38,895 bases of DNA from an uncultured Prevotellaceae bacterium (GCA_937898415.1 CALDLA010000094.1:1-38895); one strand, 5' to 3'. Positions 16,395 through 24,992 are shown, counted from the stretch's first letter. Program-made: numbers and translations. The notes: generated by a model not told the origin, from the sequence alone.

Positions 16395-17162
16395 TTATAG
16401 TTCTATGATTTTGTCAGGGTCAAACCCGTTTTTAAGATGTTCGCTGTAGTCCACATAGCCAAACTGATTGCATACGATCCGGGTATTTCCAATCGTAGTG
16501 TCAATGTTTGTATGTGAATGGCCGTATATCCACACGTCAATTCTACTGTCAGCAATGAAATTGCCGAGTTCCGTTGCAAAGGCGCTATTCAGGATCGATC
16601 CTCTATGCTGGGCTGCCACAACGGATAATGTTGGCAGATGATGGGTGACCACAACGATATGCTTTGCAGTACTCTCTTGAACAGCTTTCTTCAGAAAGGC
16701 CAGACATTTCTCATGTTCCAGATTGAAGTCATCGGTTGTGAACCGACGGCCTTCATACATGATCTGCTGGAAATCATTCATTCCCCGCTGCACATAGAAC
16801 ATGTCTGGTACAGGAATCCTTGACCACAACGTAGTCAGGATAAAGTCGGTGTTATCTATGCTCACGACCTTGTTGTAGTAATAACCAATATTTGGCCTGA
16901 ACAGCCATTGCCAGCTGTCGCCACGCTCGGTCACATCACCATTGTTGTAGAATTCGTGATTGCCTGGCACCATCAATACTTGTCGGAAATTCTGTGAAGC
17001 CCAGTTCCAGAATTTCTTCTGCGGCGCGATAATGTCTCGCAGGTAGAACGTGTCACCTGCGAGTACCAGGACATCGCCCCTTGCCTCGAACTCGTGCGCC
17101 TTGAGATACCGGGAATTGTCGTAGAACTCCATATGGAGATCGCTCATGAATTGTATTCTCAT
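16395..17162 (-). CDS. Calcineurin-like metallophosphoesterase (second of three)
   Basis: This 255-aa protein starts MRIQFMSDLH (D8, H10) and continues with VLAGD (D37), PGNHEFY (N68, H69), VVTHH (H174) and IYGHSH (H215, H217), a complete set of metal ligands. It belongs to a different branch from the other two in this operon (a typical YkuE/Ser-Thr-phosphatase-like layout) and ends without extra domains. Substrate unknown. Cytoplasmic. Co-transcribed with its neighbours (gaps of 11-12 bases). Confidence 0.87.
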   Translation of the reverse strand: MRIQFMSDLHMEFYDNSRYLKAHEFEARGDVLVLAGDTFYLRDIIAPQKKFWNWASQNFRQVLMVPGNHEFYNNGDVTERGDSWQWLFRPNIGYYYNKVVSIDNTDFILTTLWSRIPVPDMFYVQRGMNDFQQIMYEGRRFTTDDFNLEHEKCLAFLKKAVQESTAKHIVVVTHHLPTLSVVAAQHRGSILNSAFATELGNFIADSRIDVWIYGHSHTNIDTTIGNTRIVCNQFGYVDYSEHLKNGFDPDKIIEL

Positions 17163-17173
17163 TACTCTTTCTT

Positions 17174-17515
17174 TTAATCGGTTTTACTATTCTCTTCTTT
17201 CAATTCTTTCTTAACCAAATACAGAATCCTTCTTCTTGCATTCTTGTACGATGCGCAATCCTTCAGGATCCGGACAGCCTGCCGGTACACCTTTCGGGGT
17301 ATCGGCACGAACTCGTAGAAGCAGCCGTTATTATCTACCGCCATCGGAAAGGTGGAAGTATATACCTTGTCCGGCTCCAGAATATGCCAGAGAACCTGGT
17401 AGATGCCGCGATAGCCTTCCCTGTCATCGACAACCTTGAGTACTTCAAGGATGATGGGCGCAAGTCTTCTGTCCTTTCGCCACTGGAAAAAGGTGTCACC
17501 TTTCTTGATTTTCAT
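17174..17515 (-). CDS. Hypothetical protein (113 aa)
   Basis: Not recognised. A basic 113-aa protein with a possible small beta-barrel start (MKIKKGDTFFQWRK) and a lysine-rich helical end. Its ATG overlaps the stop of the upstream gene by four bases (ATGA), so translation is coupled to 17512-17853. Confidence 0.65.
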   Translation of the reverse strand: MKIKKGDTFFQWRKDRRLAPIILEVLKVVDDREGYRGIYQVLWHILEPDKVYTSTFPMAVDNNGCFYEFVPIPRKVYRQAVRILKDCASYKNARRRILYLVKKELKEENSKTD

Positions 17516-17853
17516 CTCCGGCGCAGTTTCTGGTTCACATATTCGAAGGCAGAGTGCCAGATGGAACGCCCAAGGTCTATCAGATCCGGATTCATGCCGC
17601 CGAACCTCGGACGGAACTCTTTCTCAATCTCATACGCAGAGAAGGGCTTCCAGATGATTCCGTCGAAGTCCTTTCGGAAGAACTCTTTCAGTTCAGCCCA
17701 CTGAGACTCGGTGAAGACCATCTCGTCATGGACTTCCGGGTTATTATTACAATTGCTGACGGTGAACTCCGTCTTGTCGGAGATCCGTTCTTTCTTGACT
17801 GTGCGATAGATGGTCAGCTCGTAACCATTATGGATGGTTTCTTTTTTGGACAT
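17512..17853 (-). CDS. Hypothetical protein (113 aa)
   Basis: Not recognised. Start chosen at ATG 17853 (MSKKETIHNGYEL); a frame from 17871 would overlap the upstream gene. It holds SQWAELKEFFRKDFDGIIW and RFGGMNPDLIDLGRSIWHS, aromatic-rich helices. Part of the 14-gene operon, four-base overlap with the next gene. Confidence 0.65.
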   Translation of the reverse strand: MSKKETIHNGYELTIYRTVKKERISDKTEFTVSNCNNNPEVHDEMVFTESQWAELKEFFRKDFDGIIWKPFSAYEIEKEFRPRFGGMNPDLIDLGRSIWHSAFEYVNQKLRRR

Positions 17854-17864
17854 AGTGGTAATTA

Positions 17865-18440
17865 TTAGCAAATTAGATAAAACAATCGGACATCGGAACT
17901 GGAGATATGGGTATATCCAAAGGATGTGAGGGCCGAGACTGTATCACGGAGGGAGAACAGACAGCCGTTGTCATACATGAAGTCTTCATATATCTGACTC
18001 ATGGGCGTCACGTCTTCATAGACATCTTCCCGTTTCTCCGTAGGAGCATCGTTAGAAGTGCCGTCCAACTTTCGCTCTATGCGATCCAGCTGCTGCCTGA
18101 TGGAATAGATGCCGGCATGTGAGAGACTGGAGAGCAGCATCTTCTCCAGCTGGTCACAATGCTTTTCCAGGTCAGGGAACATGAACACGCCGAAGCCCGT
18201 CTGGTCATCATCTTTCATCTTCGCTCTTATCTCATCACTCAGGATGTCCTTATTGCCTGAGCAGTGGGATGTCGCTTTGTTCAGGAAATCCCGAAAATGA
18301 TAATACCGGCAGCTATATACTTCCGTATCAAAGATTTCATCCCCGTAGTTACCCTTCACCCACAAAGGGCAGGTGACGTTCATCAGGTGCCATTTGTCCT
18401 GTCGTCTGATTTCAATATGCAAAGAAATATCTACGCCCAT
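17865..18440 (-). CDS. Hypothetical protein (191 aa)
   Basis: Not recognised. The N-terminus MGVDISLHIEIRRQDKW resembles short phage or element proteins that begin with a 'GvDi-leh' strand, followed by a mostly helical part with a basic IRQQLDRIERKLDG helix. No signal peptide. In the same operon as the metallophosphoesterases. Confidence 0.65.
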   Translation of the reverse strand: MGVDISLHIEIRRQDKWHLMNVTCPLWVKGNYGDEIFDTEVYSCRYYHFRDFLNKATSHCSGNKDILSDEIRAKMKDDDQTGFGVFMFPDLEKHCDQLEKMLLSSLSHAGIYSIRQQLDRIERKLDGTSNDAPTEKREDVYEDVTPMSQIYEDFMYDNGCLFSLRDTVSALTSFGYTHISSSDVRLFYLIC

Positions 18441-18451
18441 AGCCTTCTACT

Positions 18452-18937
18452 TTATCTTGATGCATGTATTCTTAACTCATCCTCTGCCGTAACCAGATGC
18501 TGAAAGAAATCCAATGTGAACTCCAGAAGCTGCTCATAATTGCCCCAGCCGTTTTCCGGATTAAACGGTATCAGCTTCTCCCGATGCCCGCGTAGATAAT
18601 GATAGCCCTTCAGCACCCATTCACGATAACCTGGAGAACCTGCCGTTTCAATGCCATGCTCGTCTGGCCTCCAAAGCAGATCATACAGTGTCAGTTCAGT
18701 ACCCTCGATAGGAACTTTAGAAGCCATTTCCCCCATGTTATGCGTAATATTTCCGTGCCAGAAATTCTCGTCTTCATATTCGTAAACTTTAATATGAGAC
18801 AAATCCGCATCAGGAAAGTGCGCTTTCACTTCTTCCATCGTCTTCAGTTCAACAGTTTGCCCGTTTTCGCGGACATACACCCCTGTCCCACGTTTGCGGA
18901 CGGGTGTCTTTGCTTTAATATACAAATCCAAACTCAT
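18452..18937 (-). CDS. Hypothetical protein (161 aa)
   Basis: Not recognised by function. It starts MSLDLYIKAKTPVRKRGTGV, similar in style to the N-terminus of the next gene product (MGVDISLHIEI), so the two may be distant relatives. It contains ENFWHGNITHNMGEMA and REWVLKGYHYLRGHREKL. I recall proteins like this from Bacteroidota mobile elements and phages, but with no assigned role. A gap of 98 bases upstream is the largest in the operon and could hold an internal promoter, though no clean -7/-33 pair is visible there. Confidence 0.65.
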   Translation of the reverse strand: MSLDLYIKAKTPVRKRGTGVYVRENGQTVELKTMEEVKAHFPDADLSHIKVYEYEDENFWHGNITHNMGEMASKVPIEGTELTLYDLLWRPDEHGIETAGSPGYREWVLKGYHYLRGHREKLIPFNPENGWGNYEQLLEFTLDFFQHLVTAEDELRIHASR

Positions 18938-19035
18938 AGTCCTTTTTTATTATGATTAAACAATATCTATTCATATAGTATGGATAATTCGGGATTGTTA
19001 CATAATGCCTGCGTTAAAAAACGTTTGATTATACT

Positions 19036-19809
19036 TTAGTAATTCTTGTTTTCCCATACATATATTCGCGCATGGTCAGAGTTTCCCCTTGTTACGAGCC
19101 AGTCAAACTTCAATCTCCTATGGGGTATCTTCATGAGCGGGTCGTGACTGTGGATGTCATCATTGCCGATGTGGTAGAATCGGCGGCAATGACTACGCAC
19201 CCAGCGCGTATCCACACCAAACGAGTTGCCGTATTTCAGGGAACCTGTACCATAGAGGTGGGTACAGTAGGAGGCAACAACATATTCCGGCTCATACTTA
19301 CGGATGGCTGACAGCGCGTCCAGCTGCTCCACGTCCATAGGGTATTTGATAGGCATTGTTCCCTGAGCGAGGTACATTTTACGCACGTCCTCCTGCTCCT
19401 GCAGTCGGCTGTCAGTAACCGGTATGCCAAGCGAACGGCCTATCCAGCCCGTACCGCAACAGATCTCGATGGCTGTATGCGGCTCATAGTCGGGATCGTC
19501 GTCAATCTCGCCGCGCAGCCAGTCCACCAGTTCCGCGGTCGGGAAGGTGTAAAGTCCCAGCGATGACATGACCATGTTCAGCGTCGCCTCGGTGTCGTTC
19601 TCAATCTCCCGGAACGGTATCGGCTGTATGATCATGCCAAGGTCGTTATCATGGCTGATCATCTCTGTCAGTTCCATCACCCTCGTCATATCAAGTCTTT
19701 GAGGGTCTATAAATGTCCGCTTGTTGTTCCGTTGCACACGCATCATCGCCTCGATGTCGATGGGATTCTGACGGAACAGCTCGTTATTTATTGCAGTCTG
19801 TCTGTTCAT
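19036..19809 (-). CDS. Methyltransferase-like protein
   Basis: This 257-aa protein contains AIEICCGTGWIGRSLG (about 113-128), which fits motif I of class I SAM-dependent methyltransferases (E/D-x-GxGxG), followed by PVTDSR as a possible motif II acid. Later strands (EYVVASYCTH, about 175-185) could be motif IV, but there is no NPPY/DPPY, so it does not look like a DNA adenine or N4-cytosine methylase. The substrate could be a small molecule or protein, or the fold may be non-catalytic. No signal peptide. Sixteen bases after the neighbouring gene. Confidence 0.6.
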   Translation of the reverse strand: MNRQTAINNELFRQNPIDIEAMMRVQRNNKRTFIDPQRLDMTRVMELTEMISHDNDLGMIIQPIPFREIENDTEATLNMVMSSLGLYTFPTAELVDWLRGEIDDDPDYEPHTAIEICCGTGWIGRSLGIPVTDSRLQEQEDVRKMYLAQGTMPIKYPMDVEQLDALSAIRKYEPEYVVASYCTHLYGTGSLKYGNSFGVDTRWVRSHCRRFYHIGNDDIHSHDPLMKIPHRRLKFDWLVTRGNSDHARIYVWENKNY

Positions 19810-19825
19810 ATCTGGTTGTTCTCAT

Positions 19826-20440
19826 CTAAGCCGGATTGTTTTCGCTATCTACGATATTCATGAAAGGCGGAATATAGAGGCCCGCTTTCTTGCGTTCATC
19901 CCTCATCTCCTTCAGTGTCAGGAGCTGGGTAGGGAAGTATGGTATCATACGCTCCATTACCAAGATAGGTAAGACAGTCATACTACAAAGGTAAGGTATC
20001 GTCGTTTGGTGGATTAACAGACACCAGAAATCTTCAAATGACTCTTCCTCTATCACTGTGAACAAGTCCACTACGACACCTGCCTTGGTGACAACCTTGT
20101 TCTCCCCCAATGCTGTCAGTTTCTTGCGGATATCGCTATTCCTATAGCTCTTCAGGTTCTTGTTTACATACTCCCGGAAAGCCTTTTTCGGAAGGCAGAA
20201 CATCAGCTTGTTCTTGCATTCCTTATGGGACTGGTTTAGTCCGAAATAATTGGATGGCAGATGGGTGAGGAACAACAGCAGGGAGTCATAGACAATTTCC
20301 ACGTTCCAATGATTCCTGCCGCCAAAGTCCAGCTGAAAACTGAACTCCATATGCTTCTGTAACTCCGGTGAACTCTCAAACAGTTGCCTTATCTCTTCCG
20401 GGTCACTGATCAGCTGATCGTAAATTCTTCTTGATTCCAT
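19826..20440 (-). CDS. Hypothetical protein (204 aa)
   Basis: Not recognised. A mostly helical protein (MESRRIYDQLISDPEEIRQLF...) with one hydrophobic stretch (TTIPYLCSMTVLPILVM, about 147-163) that could touch a membrane but is short. Acidic/basic mix, no signal peptide. In the operon between the third metallophosphoesterase and the methyltransferase-like gene. Confidence 0.65.
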   Translation of the reverse strand: MESRRIYDQLISDPEEIRQLFESSPELQKHMEFSFQLDFGGRNHWNVEIVYDSLLLFLTHLPSNYFGLNQSHKECKNKLMFCLPKKAFREYVNKNLKSYRNSDIRKKLTALGENKVVTKAGVVVDLFTVIEEESFEDFWCLLIHQTTIPYLCSMTVLPILVMERMIPYFPTQLLTLKEMRDERKKAGLYIPPFMNIVDSENNPA

Positions 20441-20471
20441 AATACATTGATAATTAAATTAAAACCGTCCA

Positions 20472-21074
20472 TCAAGACTCGCATGGCCAGCTCTTTGATT
20501 CTTCTATCTGTCTCATGATAATATCCTTCACCTGATAGAATGATACTGGCGCGAAGCCGTTATTATCGACACCTACATCATACTGCGTCGGGAAGATCAT
20601 ATCCAGGCGAGGTCTGTCTTTGCCTGTATTGTTCGAGCGGCTATGCACATGCCCGAAGAGCTGCCAGACATCAGAGTACGAACCTCCGTAACACAGGAAC
20701 GGGTTATGATTCAGATACAGCTGCTGCTCCTCTATTATGAGGTGATACTGCATCGTTACCTCTTCAAATAGTCTGGCGAAGCCTGGGCGCATGTTCTTCA
20801 GGTCGTGATTACCCATACAAAGATAAATGTGGCCGTTCAGACGTTCTCTGACCTGCGCCCATATTGCCGAACCTCCCAGGCAGAAATCACCAAGGTGAAA
20901 GACAATATCGTCCTTACCGACTGCTCTGTTCCAGTTGTCGGTCATCACCTGGTCCATCTCTGCAACTGTCCCGAATGGGCGGCTGCAGAACTGACGTATT
21001 CTGTCATCATTGAAGTGATGGTCACTGGTAAACCAGATGTTACTTCCATCCTTGAATTTAAGCATGTCAACCAT
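20472..21074 (-). CDS. Calcineurin-like metallophosphoesterase (third of three)
   Basis: This 200-aa protein has the full ligand set: WFTSDHHF (D18, H20), IVFHLGDF (D63), CMGNHD (N89, H90), LNHNPF (H123) and FGHVH (H142, H144). It is a paralogue of the product of 15160-15813, from which it is separated by ten genes; shared pieces include IVFHLGDFC, QYxVGVD-N and the SDHHF start. An active phosphohydrolase is likely, substrate unknown. Start ATG 21074, with ATG 21065 possible. It lies 24 bases after the 60-aa gene. Confidence 0.85.
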   Translation of the reverse strand: MVDMLKFKDGSNIWFTSDHHFNDDRIRQFCSRPFGTVAEMDQVMTDNWNRAVGKDDIVFHLGDFCLGGSAIWAQVRERLNGHIYLCMGNHDLKNMRPGFARLFEEVTMQYHLIIEEQQLYLNHNPFLCYGGSYSDVWQLFGHVHSRSNNTGKDRPRLDMIFPTQYDVGVDNNGFAPVSFYQVKDIIMRQIEESKSWPCES

Positions 21075-21098
21075 ATCAATCTGCTATTATATGTTGTT

Positions 21099-21281
21099 TT
21101 ACTTATTCTTTTGTAAAAGCTGCCACCGTCGCACTACAGAACACGTTTCGTCCCAGACGCTTTGCTTGTCAAAGGACTTAATCACGTAGCCAACAGTAGC
21201 AGCTCTTCGAAACGTTCTAATACCAGTCAGAACTGGCCGCTCGGCTAATGGGTGGCCGTAGTATGATGTTTCTATTGCCAT
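21099..21281 (-). CDS. Small hypothetical protein (60 aa)
   Basis: Unrecognised. ATG 21281 lies five bases after the stop of the lipoprotein gene, so it fits the operon. Basic, with a TFRRAATVGYVIKSF core. The close spacing on both sides supports a real gene, though the product is short. Confidence 0.5.
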   Translation of the reverse strand: MAIETSYYGHPLAERPVLTGIRTFRRAATVGYVIKSFDKQSVWDETCSVVRRWQLLQKNK

Positions 21282-21286
21282 AAATA

Positions 21287-21775
21287 TCAATATTTGTCTG
21301 CGTTAAGTTCCGAATTGAATACAATCGTCTTGTAGGAGTCGGCGAACTCCACCGTCTTCGCCTTCTTCGGCTGGCCATTGATGAAACTCTTCAGGGTGAC
21401 GGTCACAGGACTGACAGAAGCAGAATTGCCGTGTCTGATCGTAGCCGTCAAGGTCATCTGGTCACACTTGGAATCTGTTTCGATGATGTAGTCTCGCAGT
21501 TCCTCTCCAAGAAATGTCCCGTCACCTGATATCTGTCTGCCGTTCTCGTAGAGTTTTACATAGCCGCGAGTACCGTCACCGCAGACAGCCACAAAGGCGA
21601 ACCTGGCTTCCCAGCCGGTGAGGTCGCCATCGACGGACACCTCGATACGGTGAACACCCTCCGTCGTCTTCTGGTAGCCGTCGGGCAGATCTTCATCCTT
21701 GTCGTCACCACCACAGGCGGTAAACATACACATGGCCATCATGGCCATAACTGAAAAAAAAGTTACTCTTCTCAT
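21287..21775 (-). CDS. Lipoprotein, first gene of the 14-gene operon
   Basis: This 162-aa protein has a clear lipoprotein signal peptide (MRRVTFFSVMAMMAMCMFTAC, lipidated Cys 21), then GGDDKDEDLPDG, an acidic motif that in Bacteroidota often sends lipoproteins to the cell surface. The mature part looks like a beta-sandwich domain of about 120 residues (GVHRIEVSVDGDLTGWEARF); function unknown. The start ATG 21775 is set by the signal peptide; the longer frame from 21997 is leader sequence. A stem-loop lies just upstream of its start. Confidence 0.82.
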   Translation of the reverse strand: MRRVTFFSVMAMMAMCMFTACGGDDKDEDLPDGYQKTTEGVHRIEVSVDGDLTGWEARFAFVAVCGDGTRGYVKLYENGRQISGDGTFLGEELRDYIIETDSKCDQMTLTATIRHGNSASVSPVTVTLKSFINGQPKKAKTVEFADSYKTIVFNSELNADKY

Positions 21776-21792
21776 TTTGATTTCGAGTTGTT

Positions 21793-21816
21793 GCCCCAAG
21801 GACAGCCTGTTGGGGC
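21793..21816 (-). promoter_or_regulatory. Hairpin just before the lipoprotein start
   Basis: GCCCCAA (21793-21799) and TTGGGGC (21810-21816) form a perfect 7-bp stem with a 10-base loop in the leader of the minus-strand operon, 17 bases before the ATG. It could affect ribosome access or act as an attenuator; this is inference. Confidence 0.45.
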
Positions 21817-22122
21817 TGTTTACGTCTAAGAGTGAGCTGTCGTCTTTTCCCCGATGCATACCGCACCATCCTTTCTGAAATCTGCCCACTACGGTAGCTG
21901 ACAGAGTTACAGATGCGATACAACACACACGAGTGAAGACCACTCCTTGATCATTGATTTTGGAACTGGAGGTTAAAAGGAACCTCGAAAAGTGCAACTA
22001 AGGGCGTTGCTCCAACAGAAAACTCGTGGTTGCCCAGTTCTTCGACAACTCGAAATCTTTTATCGCCTTCAACTTCAGTTTCTGGGCGGAACACCTTATT
22101 GGCACGGCCAGGTATTCGCTTG

Positions 22123-22152
22123 CAAATTTACTCTATTTTTTCGAGATGACAA
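22123..22152 (-). promoter_or_regulatory. Probable promoter of the 14-gene operon
   Basis: TAAATTTG (minus strand, 22123-22130) is a good -7 box; TTGT at 22149-22152 is a weak -33 box at 18 bases. Transcription would start near 22116, leaving a leader of about 340 bases before the lipoprotein ATG. I see no gene in that leader (21776-22116) and no known riboswitch. Confidence 0.45.
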
Positions 22153-22199
22153 TCAAAAACAGGCAAAAATTCATTTTTACACCCTGTTTTTAACTGTTT

Positions 22200-22230
22200 A
22201 GGGTCTTGAATTTGTTAAATCAAGAGATTT
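22200..22230 (+). promoter_or_regulatory. 31-bp regulatory element, copy 1
   Basis: This 31-base sequence is repeated perfectly, in opposite orientation, at 38400-38430. Its 20-bp core CTTGAATTTGTTAAATCAAG is a near palindrome (7 of 10 base pairs). It ends 11 bp before the -33 box at 22242, where an activator would bind. The second copy has exactly the same distance to its own -33 box. Confidence 0.8.
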
Positions 22231-22241
22231 ATTTTGCTCAG

Positions 22242-22273
22242 TTTGGGACATAAAAGAGTTTTTTGTTCCTTTG
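22242..22273 (+). promoter_or_regulatory. Promoter of the HTH/fimbrillin operon
   Basis: TTTG at 22242-22245, a 20-base spacer, and TTCCTTTG (imperfect TAnnTTTG) at 22266-22273. The weak -7 box fits a promoter that needs an activator. The leader to ATG 22292 is short. Confidence 0.6.
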
Positions 22274-22291
22274 CGCCAAAAAGGAATGAGT

Positions 22292-22570
22292 ATGGAAAGT
22301 GTAAAGTTAGATCCAAAGACCATCGATGCCATCGCCCGTAAGTCGGCGACATATGTCTTGAATGGACTGAAGAAGAAAAAGAATAACGATAAGGAGATGG
22401 TCACTGCCGCCGAGGCCGCCAGGATCCTCGGCATCTCACAAAGCTATCTGAGAGCCATCAAGGACAACTTCCGCTATGTCAAGGGAGGCGGTTCGAAATG
22501 GGGCAGGATCCTTTTCGAGAAGGACTCGCTGATAGAGAACTATATCAAGGAGAAGTCAGACAAGAAATAA
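22292..22570 (+). CDS. Small helix-turn-helix protein, excisionase/MerR-like
   Basis: This 92-aa protein has a winged-helix 'HTH_17'-type core (about 37-85): EMVTAAEAARILGISQSYLRAI, then RYVKGGGSKWGRILFEKDSL. Such proteins act as excisionases or small regulators on mobile elements. Start ATG 22292 is preferred over ATG 22286 because its spacing to the -7 box (18 bases) matches that of the co-controlled operon at 38339 (17 bases). First gene of a three-gene operon with a fimbrillin-like gene. It could bind the 31-bp element itself; untested. Confidence 0.78.
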   Translation: MESVKLDPKTIDAIARKSATYVLNGLKKKKNNDKEMVTAAEAARILGISQSYLRAIKDNFRYVKGGGSKWGRILFEKDSLIENYIKEKSDKK

Positions 22571-22595
22571 TATAAAACATCTAAATGTATAGCGT

Positions 22596-22796
22596 ATGAG
22601 GATAAAAGAGATGGCAATAGTTGCTGCCGCGGAGATCAACGAAGACCGTTGTGGCAGTTATGTGAGAGGCTTTTCCGATGGGGCAAAAGCCATAATCAAT
22701 GAGATAGAATCTCTCATGGACCGGGATAACTGGCTGGAGGCTCATCGTATCTCCATTTGGAGAAATCTACAGCATCTCAAAGATGATCAGTCATAA
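22596..22796 (+). CDS. Small hypothetical protein (66 aa)
   Basis: Unrecognised, 66 aa, helical, no signal peptide (MRIKEMAIVAAAEINEDRCG...). Lies 25 bases after the HTH gene and 30 before the fimbrillin gene, which supports a real gene in one operon. Confidence 0.55.
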   Translation: MRIKEMAIVAAAEINEDRCGSYVRGFSDGAKAIINEIESLMDRDNWLEAHRISIWRNLQHLKDDQS

Positions 22797-22826
22797 AAGA
22801 TAATAAACGATTAAATTGATAAAAAT

Positions 22827-24992
22827 ATGAAACAGAAATCATTTTATTCCCTTTTGCTGGCAGGCGTGATAACGTTTACCAGTGGTGTTCTTGAAAGTTG
22901 TACGGAAGAAGAACCGGAGATGTTCACGACACAACACATCGTCATCAACTACACAGACTCTGTGGTTGATGCAAGTATTTCACCTGAAGCAAAGACGAGG
23001 TCGCAGTCTGGCAGTTCAACACCTGCTGGCGGTGTCCTTACAAGCAAGTCGAGTAAGAAACTGTATCTTAGCTGCACGGAAACTGCATGGCCGTTGGAAA
23101 AGACAGCTACAACGCGTGGAACTAAGGTCACTACAGCAGGTATCTCCAACTTAGGTGTCAGCGCATCTGTATATCCGGCGGCAAGTTCTTATACGTCGGC
23201 TGGATGCGGATCGTACTTCTATAAGGAATCAGTATCATCGGGTACTCCGATGTCGTACTACTGGCCGACAACGGCCTATAGAATCTCCTTCTTCGGGTAT
23301 TACCCGTATAACAACGCGGCCTTCACCGTACAGTCTGCTGCCAGTGCTACCGGTGCGCCGACATACGCCTATACCGTGCCGTCGGCCATCGCCAGTCAGC
23401 AGGATATCATGACAGGACAGGTCACCGACCAGCCCGGAGGATCGTCATCACCTGTCAACATGACGCTGGCACACCGATGCTCTGCCATTCATTTTAGCGT
23501 TACCAACGACCGTTCGGAGGCTATCACCGTGAACTCCATCAGCATTGAGGGCGTGAAATACTCAGGAACCCTTAATGAAAATACCTGGACGCTGGGCAGT
23601 GGAGTGAATAGCAGTTCGACGAATCCGTTCACGCTGACTTCCAACGTTTCCGTTGCCGCAGGCGCTATGGCTGACATCACGGGAACCAGCAATGTCTTCC
23701 TGATGCTGCCACAGAGTTTGCCTGCAACAGCCAAGCTGAAGGTGGTGGTGGACGATGAGGAATTTGAGACAGATCTTACTGGAACCTGGACGGCAGGAAA
23801 GGAGTATAATTATAGTATAACCATGAGTGAAGGATGCATCGACCTCTCAATGATCGACAACGCAGGAAATGCCAGATTAACTATGACAACTGCGAATTGT
23901 TATCTTGTTCATGCGGCGGGTGATTATAAACTGCCATTGGTATATGGCAATGCAATCAAGGATGGTGAGGTGAATACCATTGCATTCTATCCTAACACAT
24001 CGGGGCAGTTGACAAGATTTCTTAATCATGCTGATACAGGTATCACAGGCCCTTGGATTACGAAGAATGGTAGCGGCGTAAACGCTGGAATGGGATTGAC
24101 TGCCACATCTGCAGAATTGTTGTGGCAAGATAGATCCGGACTAATAACAAGTGTTTCTGTCAACGGTGATTATTTGGAGTTCACCGTCGGCTCCTTCGGT
24201 GGCGGCAATGCTCTAATCGCCGTAAAGAACGGCAGTACAATACTTTGGTCATGGCATATATGGGCAACGGAGGATGATTTATCGAATACTACAGTTGTCT
24301 CTACAGGAGATCATGATTATACTGTAGCACCCGTAAATCTCGGCTGGGTACCGACAGGAGGTGACGGAAAACAGGGCTATTGTGTTTACTATCAGTGGGG
24401 ACGAAAGGATCCGTTTATACCAGGAAAAAGTAATTCAACTTCTGATAGTAGTGATAAAACCGTATACAGTATTTCTGGAGAAACTATTACTGGTTATAAT
24501 TTTATCTCCTCTGCAACATCAATTCCAACTGCAATTAAAAATCCAAAGAATATTTATGTAAGTAGTACAGATTGTTTGTATTCTGGCGGCGGTTATTACA
24601 ATTTATGGAATGCACAGAACATCTCAACTGGTGAGGTATCAACAGCAACCAAGAAAACTGTATATGATCCATGTCCTCCAGGTTTCTGTGTGCCTACCAG
24701 TAATCTGCATTATTATCTCAATAGAAACAGATCTGAGAGTGTATGGGATGATGTTAATAAAGGGAGAATGTTTACTTTTGGTACACAAAACTATTTCTTC
24801 CCCGCTTCGGGTTGGCGTAATATATATGGCTCAGGGACAATGTTGGCAGTTGGTGCATCTAACCGTATATGGTCATCTATTCCAAATGATAACACATCAG
24901 CAATAAACTTATTTTTAGGTCAATATAATACTAATTGTATAAATAATGGAACTGGTAATCCTTATTCAATACGTCCCGTCGCGGAAGAATAA
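22827..24992 (+). CDS. Fimbrillin-family surface lipoprotein
   Basis: This 721-aa protein begins with a lipoprotein signal (MKQKSFYSLLLAGVITFTSG, then VLESC with lipidated Cys 25). Residues about 60-335 look like a fimbrillin (Mfa1/FimA-like) domain with paired beta-sandwich features: QDIMTGQVTD, PVNMTLAHRCSAIHFSV, ITVNSISIEGVKYSG and FLMLPQSLP. A second domain (about 340-721) contains NCYLVHAAGDYKLPLVYGN, YDPCPPGFCVPT and YSIRPVAEE, a C-terminal type common in Bacteroidota surface lipoproteins. It probably forms or decorates surface fimbriae, for adhesion or mating contact. The longest gene of the operon under the 31-bp element. Confidence 0.85.
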   Translation: MKQKSFYSLLLAGVITFTSGVLESCTEEEPEMFTTQHIVINYTDSVVDASISPEAKTRSQSGSSTPAGGVLTSKSSKKLYLSCTETAWPLEKTATTRGTKVTTAGISNLGVSASVYPAASSYTSAGCGSYFYKESVSSGTPMSYYWPTTAYRISFFGYYPYNNAAFTVQSAASATGAPTYAYTVPSAIASQQDIMTGQVTDQPGGSSSPVNMTLAHRCSAIHFSVTNDRSEAITVNSISIEGVKYSGTLNENTWTLGSGVNSSSTNPFTLTSNVSVAAGAMADITGTSNVFLMLPQSLPATAKLKVVVDDEEFETDLTGTWTAGKEYNYSITMSEGCIDLSMIDNAGNARLTMTTANCYLVHAAGDYKLPLVYGNAIKDGEVNTIAFYPNTSGQLTRFLNHADTGITGPWITKNGSGVNAGMGLTATSAELLWQDRSGLITSVSVNGDYLEFTVGSFGGGNALIAVKNGSTILWSWHIWATEDDLSNTTVVSTGDHDYTVAPVNLGWVPTGGDGKQGYCVYYQWGRKDPFIPGKSNSTSDSSDKTVYSISGETITGYNFISSATSIPTAIKNPKNIYVSSTDCLYSGGGYYNLWNAQNISTGEVSTATKKTVYDPCPPGFCVPTSNLHYYLNRNRSESVWDDVNKGRMFTFGTQNYFFPASGWRNIYGSGTMLAVGASNRIWSSIPNDNTSAINLFLGQYNTNCINNGTGNPYSIRPVAEE

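Noticed and set aside
19036..19809. Reading the methyltransferase-like gene as a restriction-modification methylase
   Set aside because: No (N/D)PP(Y/W) motif and no restriction enzyme nearby.
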